This document shows positions 1-5,799 of a stretch of DNA of 5,860 bases, in pieces. How positions within the stretch are numbered: the stretch's first letter is position 1; every line of letters starts with the position of its first letter. Made by a program: the position numbers and the translations under genes. The notes below the pieces were generated by a model. It saw only the letters and a program-made list of their open reading frames with translations. It had not been told where the DNA came from and did no database searches. Origin of the DNA: an uncultured Clostridia bacterium (lineage in GTDB: Bacteria; Bacillota; Clostridia; TANB77; CAG-508); the NCBI GenBank assembly GCA_944393455.1, contig CALYAH010000085.1:1-5860 (forward strand), given 5' to 3'.

Positions 1-1024
1 AGTTTTCCATTTAGAAGATACCAAATTGGAAAAGTATACAGAGGAGAAAGAACACAAAAAGGAAGATTCCGTGAATTTTATCAATGCGATATAGACATAA
101 TTGGAGATCAAAAATTGGATTTAATAAATGACGCAGAACTTCCAAGTGTTATTTATACAATATTTAAAAAATTAGGCTTTGATAACTTTACAATCAGAAT
201 AAATAATAGAAAAATCTTAAATGGGCTATTCGAAGATTTAGGGCAAAAAGATCAAGCAACTGAAATTTTAAGGATTATTGATAAAATCGATAAAATAGGA
301 AAAGAAGCAGTTGTTGGAGAACTACAAAAATTAGGAATAGAACCAGATGCTATTAATAAAATAATGAATTTTATTGGAATTGATGGAACTTCTGATGAAA
401 AAATTCAAAAATTAAAAGTTTTACATATTACAAATGAAACTTTTGAAAAAGGGACAGAAGAACTAGAATATGTTGTAAAAAGTATGAGATTATTTGGAAT
501 TCCAGAGGAGAATTTTAATGTAGATTTAACAATTGCAAGAGGATTAGATTATTATACAGGAACAGTATATGAAACATTTTTGAATGATTATAGGGAGCTT
601 CGGAAGTGTTTGTTCAGGAGGAAGATATGAAAATTTATCAGAATATTATACAGATAAAAAATTGCCTGGAGTTGGAATATCAATTGGATTAACACGTTTA
701 TTTTATAAATTAAATGAATTAAATTTAATCAAAGCGGAGAAAAAATCAATATCAGATGTCTTAATCATTCCAATGGTAGAGGACTTAAGTGTACCAATTA
801 GTTTGGCAACTAATTTAAGAAATAACGGTGTAAGAACAGAAATCTATTTAAATAATAAAAAATTAAAAGCTAAATTCAAATATGCAGATAAACTAGAAAT
901 TCCATATGTTATCATAATTGGAGAAGATGAACTTCAAAAGGAAATAGTAAAATTAAAGAATATGATAACAGGAGAAGAAAAAGAAATTTCTTTTAATGAA
1001 ATAAATAATTTGAAATTTTCGTAA
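1..1024 (+). CDS. hisS: Histidyl-tRNA synthetase, 5'-partial and split by a +1 frameshift
   Basis: This enzyme charges tRNA-His with histidine in the cytoplasm. The first reading frame (from base 1) runs through class II motif 2 (RGERTQKGRFREFYQCDID, residues 14-32 of the visible part), a helical insertion, and the histidine-binding motif RGLDYYTGTVYE (bases 538-573), then hits TGA at 628-630. Homology continues one frame over from base 602 with GSVCSGGRYENL, motif 3 (LPGVGISIGLTRLF, 662-703) and the C-terminal anticodon-binding domain, ending with TAA at 1022-1024. Joining 1-600 to 602-1024 gives 340 continuous family-like residues. About 100 N-terminal residues, including motif 1, lie before the window. 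Both halves look undamaged apart from the one extra base, so this is a recent mutation, a sequencing or assembly error, or recoding. The product of the first frame alone would lack motif 3 and the anticodon domain and should be inactive. Identity is very secure; functional status is not. Confidence 0.93.
591..604 (+). other. Single-base +1 frameshift site within hisS
   Basis: The sequence reads TAT AGG GAG CTT CGG A. Removing C601 (or one T of CTT) restores the expected Glu-Leu-Gly-Ser-Val-Cys-Ser-Gly-Gly-Arg-Tyr. The site has the ingredients of the prfB-type +1 shift: an SD-like AGGGAG (592-597), a slippery CTT (598-600) that can re-pair as TTC, and a rare codon, CGG, in the A site. In prfB, however, the SD lies three bases before CTT and the A-site codon is a stop, whereas here the SD abuts CTT. 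Error or true mutation is therefore at least as likely as recoding. Confidence 0.85.
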
Positions 1025-1082
1025 ATATAATATGTTAAAAAATCCAATTTATAAAGGAGTATTTTGTTTTAATGCAGTACTA

Positions 1083-1111
1083 TTGACCTTTTACATAAAC
1101 TATGATAAAAT
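1083..1111 (+). promoter_or_regulatory. Sigma-70-type promoter for the membrane-protein gene
   Basis: TTGACC (1083-1088) and TAAAAT (1106-1111) are separated by 17 bp. A TGA directly before the -10 box gives an extended -10. The predicted start of transcription is near 1118, about 30 bases before the ATG at 1148. The promoter shows that the downstream gene is transcribed separately from hisS. Confidence 0.7.
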
Positions 1112-1147
1112 AGCGATATTGATAATAATAACAGGAGGACGCGTGAC

Positions 1148-1699
1148 ATGAAAGAAAAACTTAATAAAATCTGGCAAAGTGTCGTAAGTGTCGTAACAGT
1201 TATCGAACTAGTTATCCTACTAGGACTAATACTATATTTTATCATGCAGATAGGTGAAAAACTAGCAGAACAGGATAAGGAAAGGGAGACCTTCCAATTA
1301 ACATCATCTTATAATTTAGTTCAAATGGATTATGAACTAAATGAAAACATTAGAACAAGCAAAAAAACGAATGTAGTTTTTTTGATATTATATATTAATG
1401 TATCAACGACTGTAGATGAGGATACCTACTATGAAGATCAATATACGTATTGGTACAAACGAGATGATGGAGGAATCATAAAGGAAAATATTACGATTCC
1501 TGAAGATTCTGATAATAGAGCAGTATTGTATCCTTTGAAAGAAGGCGAAAGACCAAAACTCGAAGTTTATCACAAAGAGTGGGGGGCTCAAACAGAATAC
1601 AGATTTTATCTAAACGAAAATACAATCTTAGAACTGTATGGTGTAGATCCAACACCAGAACAAGAAAAAGAAGATACGTCTAAACGACAAACTGAATAG
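1148..1699 (+). CDS. Single-pass membrane-anchored protein of unknown function
   Basis: I do not recognise this 183-residue protein. Residues 1-10 are lysine-rich (Lys2, 4, 7), followed by one hydrophobic segment at about 11-34 and then a polar, acidic domain. The positive-inside rule places the C-terminal domain outside the cell, with the helix acting as an uncleaved signal anchor. The outer part alternates hydrophobic and polar residues (for example 75-87, 137-142, 150-164), suggesting beta strands, and ends in a low-complexity charged tail (170-183). The start is set by AGGAGG at 1133-1138, nine bases before ATG. It has its own promoter and is convergent with the regulator gene. CTA is its commonest leucine codon, whereas hisS and nrdD use mostly TTA, which hints at a different origin. 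No catalytic motif is visible. That it is a real gene is well supported; its role is unknown. Confidence 0.8.
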   Translation: MKEKLNKIWQSVVSVVTVIELVILLGLILYFIMQIGEKLAEQDKERETFQLTSSYNLVQMDYELNENIRTSKKTNVVFLILYINVSTTVDEDTYYEDQYTYWYKRDDGGIIKENITIPEDSDNRAVLYPLKEGERPKLEVYHKEWGAQTEYRFYLNENTILELYGVDPTPEQEKEDTSKRQTE

Positions 1700-1736
1700 T
1701 GTGCCAGATGATGAAATTAACTTAAATAAAAGTTAA

Positions 1737-1786
1737 TTAAGCCTTCTAACTTTTATAAAATAATTAATAAAAGTTAGAGGGCTTAA
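1737..1786. terminator. Bidirectional hairpin terminator between convergent genes
   Basis: Arms 1737-1756 and 1767-1786 form a 20-bp stem with one G-T pair and a 10-base A/T loop. It lies between the membrane-protein gene (+) and the regulator gene (-). The minus-strand continuation is U-richer (TTAACTTTTATTT) than the plus-strand one, so it probably ends the regulator transcript best. The rest of 1700-1839 is AT-rich with no other feature that I can support. Confidence 0.7.
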
Positions 1787-1839
1787 AGTTTAATATATAA
1801 AAGCTGAAAAAAATCAAAATCTGGTAAAATAAATATTTT

Positions 1840-2472
1840 CTATTTATAAAGCAAAGTAATTTTATTCCCTTCTTTTTCAATAAATCCATCTTCCTTTAAA
1901 ACTTTTATTTCTCTCATCATGGCACTACGATCAACACTCAAGTAATCGGCTAAATCAGTTAAAGAAAAAGGTAAAGAAAAAGTTTTGCTTAAAGTCCTAG
2001 TAGAAAGTAAAGAAAAATAACCAAGTAATTTATCTCTAATAGATCTCTTTGTTAGTAATTCTACACGCATATTTAAATCAGTTACTTTGTTTAAAATAAG
2101 TTCAGGTAAACATTCAGATAATTTCTGATGGAATTTGCAGTTAGTTCTACATTTGGTATGAATATCATCATAGGTGTAGATTAGAACCTCACATTTTTCA
2201 CGAGCTTCAACTAGCAATTCGTTGTTAGTTGTTACAGTATAAAAAACTTCACCAAAAATATCATTTGTAGAAAAGTGCTCTACAATTGTTCTATTACCAT
2301 TTAAATCATAGCGAACTAAGTCAGCATTACCATTTACTAAAATGCAAAACTGATTTCTTTTTTCGATATAACTTGTAATAACTTCATTTTTAGAAAATAC
2401 TCTTTTTTTCACTTTATGACAGTTACTTTCAAAGTCATTAATAAAATTTTCTATATTAAAACTAAGATTCAT
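1840..2472 (-). CDS. Crp/Fnr-family transcriptional regulator
   Basis: This cytoplasmic, presumably dimeric, DNA-binding regulator is 210 residues from the chosen start. Residues about 15-100 form the cyclic-nucleotide-binding-type beta-roll (GNADLVRYDLNGNRTIVEHF, then IFGEVF), about 105-145 the dimerisation helix, and about 165-210 the Crp-type winged helix-turn-helix (LTDLADYLSVDRSAMMREIK, then GFIEKEG). I chose ATG at 2472-2470, preceded by GGTGA five bases upstream, over the longer GTG start at 2517. The predicted promoter -10 box (2506-2511) lies inside that longer reading, so a transcript from it could not encode the extension. Cysteines 94, 108, 112 and 121 include a CxxxC followed by FH, a pattern I associate with Firmicute Crp/Fnr proteins; redox or metal sensing is possible but unproven. 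It is transcribed divergently from nrdD and shares palindromic sites with it, so it probably controls nrdD and itself. The family is clear; the ligand is unknown. Confidence 0.9.
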   Translation of the reverse strand: MNLSFNIENFINDFESNCHKVKKRVFSKNEVITSYIEKRNQFCILVNGNADLVRYDLNGNRTIVEHFSTNDIFGEVFYTVTTNNELLVEAREKCEVLIYTYDDIHTKCRTNCKFHQKLSECLPELILNKVTDLNMRVELLTKRSIRDKLLGYFSLLSTRTLSKTFSLPFSLTDLADYLSVDRSAMMREIKVLKEDGFIEKEGNKITLLYK

Positions 2473-2505
2473 ATATGTCACCAAACTTTCTATTAAGCTA
2501 GCTAT

Positions 2506-2534
2506 ATTATACAACACAAAAGTTGCAGATGCAA
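2506..2534 (-). promoter_or_regulatory. Sigma-70-type promoter of the Crp/Fnr gene
   Basis: Read on the minus strand, TTGCAT (2534-2529) and TATAAT (2511-2506) are spaced 17 bp apart. The predicted transcript starts near 2499, giving a leader of about 26 bases before ATG at 2472. The -35 box lies inside the palindrome at 2522-2535. Confidence 0.75.
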
Positions 2535-2535
2535 C
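2522..2535. promoter_or_regulatory. Palindromic operator GTTGC-N4-GCAAC, copy 1 (likely autorepression)
   Basis: GTTGCAGATGCAAC is a 14-bp inverted repeat, the size and half-site spacing (N4) expected of an FNR-type site. It covers the -35 box of the regulator gene and is centred about 30 bp upstream of its predicted start, where bound protein would block RNA polymerase. A second copy lies before nrdD. Assignment to this regulator is inferred. Confidence 0.7.
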
Positions 2536-2596
2536 AAAGAATGAAATAAAATAAAGGATTTAAGATACATAAATACTAACAATAAAGGAAATGAAA

Positions 2597-2627
2597 TTGT
2601 AATACTTTTGTAATACAATTGTAATAA
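2597..2627. repeat. Three TTGTAATA direct repeats with 11-bp period
   Basis: TTGTAATA starts at 2597, 2608 and 2619, an exact 11-bp spacing, so all copies lie on one face of the helix. Tandem direct repeats with this spacing are typical of OmpR/PhoB-family response regulators. The array centre (about 2612) is equidistant from the two predicted divergent transcription starts (about 2499 and 2725). The middle also contains the palindrome TACAATTGTA (2614-2623). TTGTAA (2597) and TGTAAT (2620-2625) are 17 bp apart, so a weak distal nrdD promoter is an alternative reading. Confidence 0.6.
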
Positions 2628-2677
2628 ACGACAAAATCTTACAACAGGGCATAGTTAAAAAATTTAGAAATATTTTT

Positions 2678-2691
2678 GTTGCTTTTGCAAC
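2678..2691. promoter_or_regulatory. Palindromic operator GTTGC-N4-GCAAC, copy 2 (likely nrdD activation)
   Basis: GTTGCTTTTGCAAC repeats the same half-sites and N4 spacing as the copy at 2522-2535. Its centre (2684.5) is about 40.5 bp upstream of the start predicted from the nrdD -10 box. Class II CRP/FNR activators bind at about -41.5, replacing a good -35 element, and the -35 region here is indeed poor. Activation by the divergent regulator is inferred. Confidence 0.72.
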
Positions 2692-2712
2692 AGAAAAACA
2701 TTTTTCTTAGTA

Positions 2713-2718
2713 TATAAT
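2713..2718 (+). promoter_or_regulatory. nrdD promoter -10 box, lacking a -35 box
   Basis: TATAAT matches the consensus exactly, but the hexamer 17 bp upstream (2690-2695, ACAGAA) does not resemble TTGACA. The predicted start is near 2725, with a leader of about 27 bases. This architecture suggests a promoter dependent on an activator bound at 2678-2691. Confidence 0.7.
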
Positions 2719-2751
2719 AAAGCCATACTAAATTTGAGGGGGAAATGTAAA

Positions 2752-4878
2752 ATGAAAGTAATCAAAAGAGATGGAAGAGCAGTAGACTTTGACAGAGAAA
2801 AAATCAGAGTAGCAATTGAAAAAGCTAACAAAGAAGTAAGACCAAAAGAGAGAGCAACTAAAGAAGACATTAAAGAGATTATGAGCTATATCGAGGAATT
2901 AGGCAAGAAAAGAATATTAGTAGAGGATATTCAAGATATCATAGAACAAAAATTAATGGAAATTGGAAAATATGAATTATCTAAAAAATATATTGTATAT
3001 AGATATACAAGAGCATTAGTCAGAAAACAAAATACAACAGATGAATCTATTTTAGGATTAATTAGAAACGAAAATAAGGAATTAGCAGAGGAAAATTCAA
3101 ATAAAAATACATTGCTAGCTTCTACACAAAGAGATTATATAGCAGGTGAAGTTTCAAGAGATTTAACTAGAAGAATGTTATTACCTGAAAAAATTTCAAA
3201 AGCTCATGAAGAAGGAATTTTACATTTTCACGATGCAGATTATTTTGTACAACCAATTTTTAATTGTTGTTTAGTAGACATAGGAGATATGTTAGATAAT
3301 GGAACTGTTATGAATGGAAAAATGATAGAAAGTCCAAAAAGTTTCCAAGTAGCATGTACTGTTACAACACAAATTATCGCAGCAGTTGCAAGTAACCAAT
3401 ATGGTGGTCAATCAGTTGATATGATTCATTTAGGAAAATATCTAAGAAAAAGTTATAATAAATTTAAAAAAGAGATTGAAGGAAAATATGGTGATAAATT
3501 AAAAGCTGATATTATAGAAGATATTGTACAAAATAGATTGAAAGCAGAATTAAAAGCAGGAGTACAAACAATTCAATATCAAATCAATACATTGATGACA
3601 ACAAACGGACAATCTCCATTTGTAACATTATTCTTGCACCTAGAAAAAGATGACCCATACATAAAAGAAAATGCGATGATTATAGAAGAAGTTTTAAGAC
3701 AAAGATATGAGGGAATTAAAAATGAATCAGGTGTATATGTAACACCAGCATTCCCAAAACTTGTTTATGTATTAGATGAATTTAATAATTTAAAAGGTGG
3801 AGAATACGATTATTTAACAAAGCTTGCTGTTAAATGTTCAGCAAAAAGAATGTATCCAGATTATATTTCAGCTAAAAAGATGCGTGAAAACTATGAAGGA
3901 AATGTATTTAGTCCAATGGGATGCAGAAGTTTTTTATCACCTTGGAAAGATGAGAATGGAAACTACAAATTTGAAGGAAGATTTAATCAAGGTGTTGTAA
4001 GTATCAATTTACCACAAATAGGAATTATAGCAGATGGAGATGAGGATAAATTCTGGAAATTGTTTGATGAAAGACTAGAACTTTGCAAAGAAGCACTAAT
4101 GTGTAGACATTATGCATTGCTTGGAACTCATTCTGATATTAGCCCAATTCACTGGCAATATGGAGCATTAGCAAGACTTAAAAAAGGTGAAAAAATAGAC
4201 AAGTTATTATATGGAGGATATTCAACTATATCACTTGGATATATTGGTATTTATGAGTTAACTAAATTAATGACAGGTGTATCTCATACAGAGCCAGCAG
4301 GACATGATTTTGCACTTAGAGTTATGAAACATTTAAAAGAAACAGCAGCAAGATGGAAGAAAGAAACTAATATCGGATTTGCTTTATACGGAACTCCAGC
4401 TGAAAGTTTATGTTATAGATTTGCAAGAATTGATAAAGAAAAATTTGGAACAATTAAAGATATAACAGATAAAGGATATTATACAAATTCATATCATGTT
4501 GATGTAAGAGAAAAAATTGATGCATTTGAAAAATTAAAATTCGAAAGTGAATTCCAAAACTTATCAACAGGAGGAGCTATTTCATATATTGAAATACCAA
4601 ACATGAGTAAAAATATAGATGCATTAGAATCTGTTGTTAAATTTATTTATGATAATATTCAATATGCAGAATTTAATACTAAATCAGATTACTGTCATGA
4701 ATGTGGATTTGATGGAGAGATTATTATTAATAAAGATAATGAATGGGAATGCCCAAATTGTGGAAATAAAGACCATAGTAAAATGACAGTTGTTAGAAGA
4801 ACTTGTGGTTATTTAGGAGAAAACTTCTGGAATGTAGGAAAAACAAAAGAAATTAAGCAAAGGGTTATGCATTTATAA
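2752..4878 (+). CDS. nrdD: Anaerobic (class III) ribonucleoside-triphosphate reductase
   Basis: NrdD reduces ribonucleoside triphosphates to deoxyribonucleotides for DNA synthesis without oxygen, using a glycyl radical. The 708-residue protein is of normal length for the family. Residues 1 to about 92 are an ATP-cone (MKVIKRDGRAVDFDREKIR), the allosteric nucleotide-sensing domain. The barrel carries FNCCLVD (Cys172/173) and SPMGCRSF (Cys391), matching the active-site cysteines. The C-terminus has a zinc site, Cys648-x2-Cys651 and Cys667-x2-Cys670, then RTCGYLG, in which Gly686 (codon 4807-4809) carries the radical. All key residues are present. The start is ATG at 2752, nine bases after GAGGGGG (2736-2742); the TTG at 2734 would overlap that ribosome site. 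It is divergent from the Crp/Fnr gene and probably activated by it. The activase NrdG needed to form the radical is not encoded in this window. The call is very secure. Confidence 0.97.
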   Translation: MKVIKRDGRAVDFDREKIRVAIEKANKEVRPKERATKEDIKEIMSYIEELGKKRILVEDIQDIIEQKLMEIGKYELSKKYIVYRYTRALVRKQNTTDESILGLIRNENKELAEENSNKNTLLASTQRDYIAGEVSRDLTRRMLLPEKISKAHEEGILHFHDADYFVQPIFNCCLVDIGDMLDNGTVMNGKMIESPKSFQVACTVTTQIIAAVASNQYGGQSVDMIHLGKYLRKSYNKFKKEIEGKYGDKLKADIIEDIVQNRLKAELKAGVQTIQYQINTLMTTNGQSPFVTLFLHLEKDDPYIKENAMIIEEVLRQRYEGIKNESGVYVTPAFPKLVYVLDEFNNLKGGEYDYLTKLAVKCSAKRMYPDYISAKKMRENYEGNVFSPMGCRSFLSPWKDENGNYKFEGRFNQGVVSINLPQIGIIADGDEDKFWKLFDERLELCKEALMCRHYALLGTHSDISPIHWQYGALARLKKGEKIDKLLYGGYSTISLGYIGIYELTKLMTGVSHTEPAGHDFALRVMKHLKETAARWKKETNIGFALYGTPAESLCYRFARIDKEKFGTIKDITDKGYYTNSYHVDVREKIDAFEKLKFESEFQNLSTGGAISYIEIPNMSKNIDALESVVKFIYDNIQYAEFNTKSDYCHECGFDGEIIINKDNEWECPNCGNKDHSKMTVVRRTCGYLGENFWNVGKTKEIKQRVMHL

Positions 4879-4889
4879 TATATCTTCTC

Positions 4890-4919
4890 ACTTTATAAAA
4901 AATATCGATTTTTTAAAGT
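4890..4919 (+). terminator. Weak AT-rich hairpin after nrdD
   Basis: Arms 4890-4903 and 4908-4919 pair over about 12 bp with a two-base bulge around the loop ATCG. The stem is almost wholly A-T and no strong U tract follows, so termination may be inefficient and nrdD transcripts could read into the HNH gene. Confidence 0.35.
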
Positions 4920-4924
4920 TTATG

Positions 4925-4953
4925 TTGACTTTTGTATAGATGACATATATAAT
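4925..4953 (+). promoter_or_regulatory. Strong sigma-70-type promoter of the HNH gene
   Basis: TTGACT (4925-4930) and TATAAT (4948-4953) are 17 bp apart, a near-consensus promoter. The predicted start is near 4960, just upstream of AGGAGG at 4972-4977. It lets the HNH gene be expressed independently of nrdD. Confidence 0.8.
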
Positions 4954-4984
4954 GAAGATGAAAATAAAGATAGGAGGTTTTACA

Positions 4985-5677
4985 ATGAATATTGAATTAC
5001 CTGAAAGTTTTACTCAGTATAATGGAAGAGGCGTTAGAATAGTTTATATAGAAGATAATATTCTGAAAATGAAAGTTGATGTTGGTTTTAAAAGATTAAT
5101 GAGAACGATAGTACGCCAAAAACGGGGTGTAAGATGTTTTTATTGTGGAAAAATTTTATCAGAAGGTGAATTAACAGTCGATCATATTATCCCACAAGAA
5201 ATTGGCGGGCCAACTATTACAAATAATTTGGTTCCGGCATGTAAAGAATGCAATTGTGAAAAAAGTAATATGAATGCAATCCAATATAGTAAATACTTAA
5301 AAAGAAGAACTAGTGATACAAAGAAAAATTATTTCAAAGAAGTGCAAATAAAAAATGAAAAACTAAAAAGAGTAAAAAATTTTTCATTTTTAAATGGTTG
5401 GGTTACAGAAATGGAAATTAATCAAATTAAAGGCTACAAAGAACATCGGTATTATTTTTGTATAGATAACAATCAAAAAAGAAGTACAAGGAAAAAGCAA
5501 TTAAAATATGAAAGAGCAGAATATTTTTATAAAGAATATGGAAGATTGAGAAAAGCAATTATTGTTGATAGAAACAATAGGTTACTAAGTGGTTATACTT
5601 CTTTAAAGTTTGCAAAAAATAACTGTATAAAAAAGGTTCCAGTTATAAAGCTTGATAATGTCGAAATATTTTATTAA
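4985..5677 (+). CDS. HNH nuclease with ParB-like C-terminal domain
   Basis: This 230-residue protein is predicted to cut DNA; target and role are unknown. Residues 46-95 form a zinc-stabilised HNH fold: Cys51-x2-Cys54 (CFYCG), catalytic-type Asp66-His67 (VDHIIPQEIGG), Asn80-Asn81, and Cys86-x2-Cys89 followed by Asn90. A basic linker (about 104-175) follows. Residues about 188-225 (IIVDRNNRLLSGYTSLKFAK, then VPVIKLD) resemble the N-terminal ParB/sulfiredoxin-like fold, with GYT where ParB proteins have a GxRR-type motif. The start is ATG at 4985, seven bases after AGGAGG; the upstream in-frame TTG at 4940 lies inside the promoter. Two in-frame CGG arginine codons (Arg47, Arg155) are absent from nrdD and rare in this region, which suggests acquired DNA. 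A dedicated promoter and terminator make it a cassette. It could be a homing-type nuclease, a defence gene, or a chromosomal nuclease of other function. Confidence 0.82.
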   Translation: MNIELPESFTQYNGRGVRIVYIEDNILKMKVDVGFKRLMRTIVRQKRGVRCFYCGKILSEGELTVDHIIPQEIGGPTITNNLVPACKECNCEKSNMNAIQYSKYLKRRTSDTKKNYFKEVQIKNEKLKRVKNFSFLNGWVTEMEINQIKGYKEHRYYFCIDNNQKRSTRKKQLKYERAEYFYKEYGRLRKAIIVDRNNRLLSGYTSLKFAKNNCIKKVPVIKLDNVEIFY

Positions 5678-5688
5678 AACAGGGTAAA

Positions 5689-5729
5689 TAAAAAGATTAT
5701 TGAATGAAATAAACTCAATAATCTTTTTA
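5689..5729 (+). terminator. Intrinsic terminator of the HNH gene
   Basis: Arms 5689-5703 and 5715-5729 form a perfect 15-bp stem with an 11-base loop. The distal arm ends in TTTTT and is followed by ACTTTATT. The A-rich left arm makes it plausible in both directions. It begins 11 bases after the HNH stop codon. Confidence 0.8.
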
Positions 5730-5746
5730 CTTTATTGGATAATGAA

Positions 5747-5769
5747 AACCCCCTGTTTTACAGGGGGTT
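5747..5769. repeat. GC-rich hairpin of 10 bp
   Basis: AACCCCCTGT (5747-5756) pairs perfectly with ACAGGGGGTT (5760-5769) around a TTT loop. It is by far the most GC-rich stem in the window. Only the minus strand has a short U run after it, yet no minus-strand gene is visible to its right. Being close to a mobile-element-like inverted repeat, it may be a terminal hairpin of an IS200/IS605-type element; this is inference. Confidence 0.6.
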
Positions 5770-5799
5770 CTAAAAGCTTCTAGCTATGAGTAAAAAAAT

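Noticed and set aside
616..690. AGGAGG at 616-621 followed by ATG at 627-629, like an internal start in hisS
   Set aside because: The ATG is in neither hisS frame and opens only a roughly 20-codon reading frame. AGGAGG here simply encodes the conserved Gly-Gly-Arg of the HisRS motif, so it cannot rescue the second half of the gene.
1053..1086. AAAGGAG at 1053-1059 with ATG at 1072, suggesting a small gene after hisS
   Set aside because: The ATG opens only four codons before TGA and the spacing is long. It may be a leftover ribosome site of a lost hisS-operon partner, but nothing else supports that.
1403..1591. Minus-strand 62-codon reading frame inside the membrane-protein gene
   Set aside because: It lies wholly within a well-supported plus-strand gene, has no ribosome site or recognisable domain, and is a shadow frame.
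2473..2517. 15-residue N-terminal extension of the Crp/Fnr protein from GTG at 2517
   Set aside because: The stretch contains the consensus TATAAT of the gene's own promoter and its predicted transcription start, and GTG has no ribosome site. ATG at 2472 has GGTGA at suitable spacing.
2614..2623. TACAATTGTA as a stand-alone operator palindrome
   Set aside because: It arises from the junction of the second and third TTGTAATA direct repeats and its symmetry does not extend outward, so the direct-repeat reading explains more.
2664..2870. Minus-strand 68-codon reading frame across the nrdD start
   Set aside because: It is antisense to the ATP-cone coding region and the nrdD promoter; its hydrophobic look comes from the complement of lysine-rich and glutamate-rich codons.
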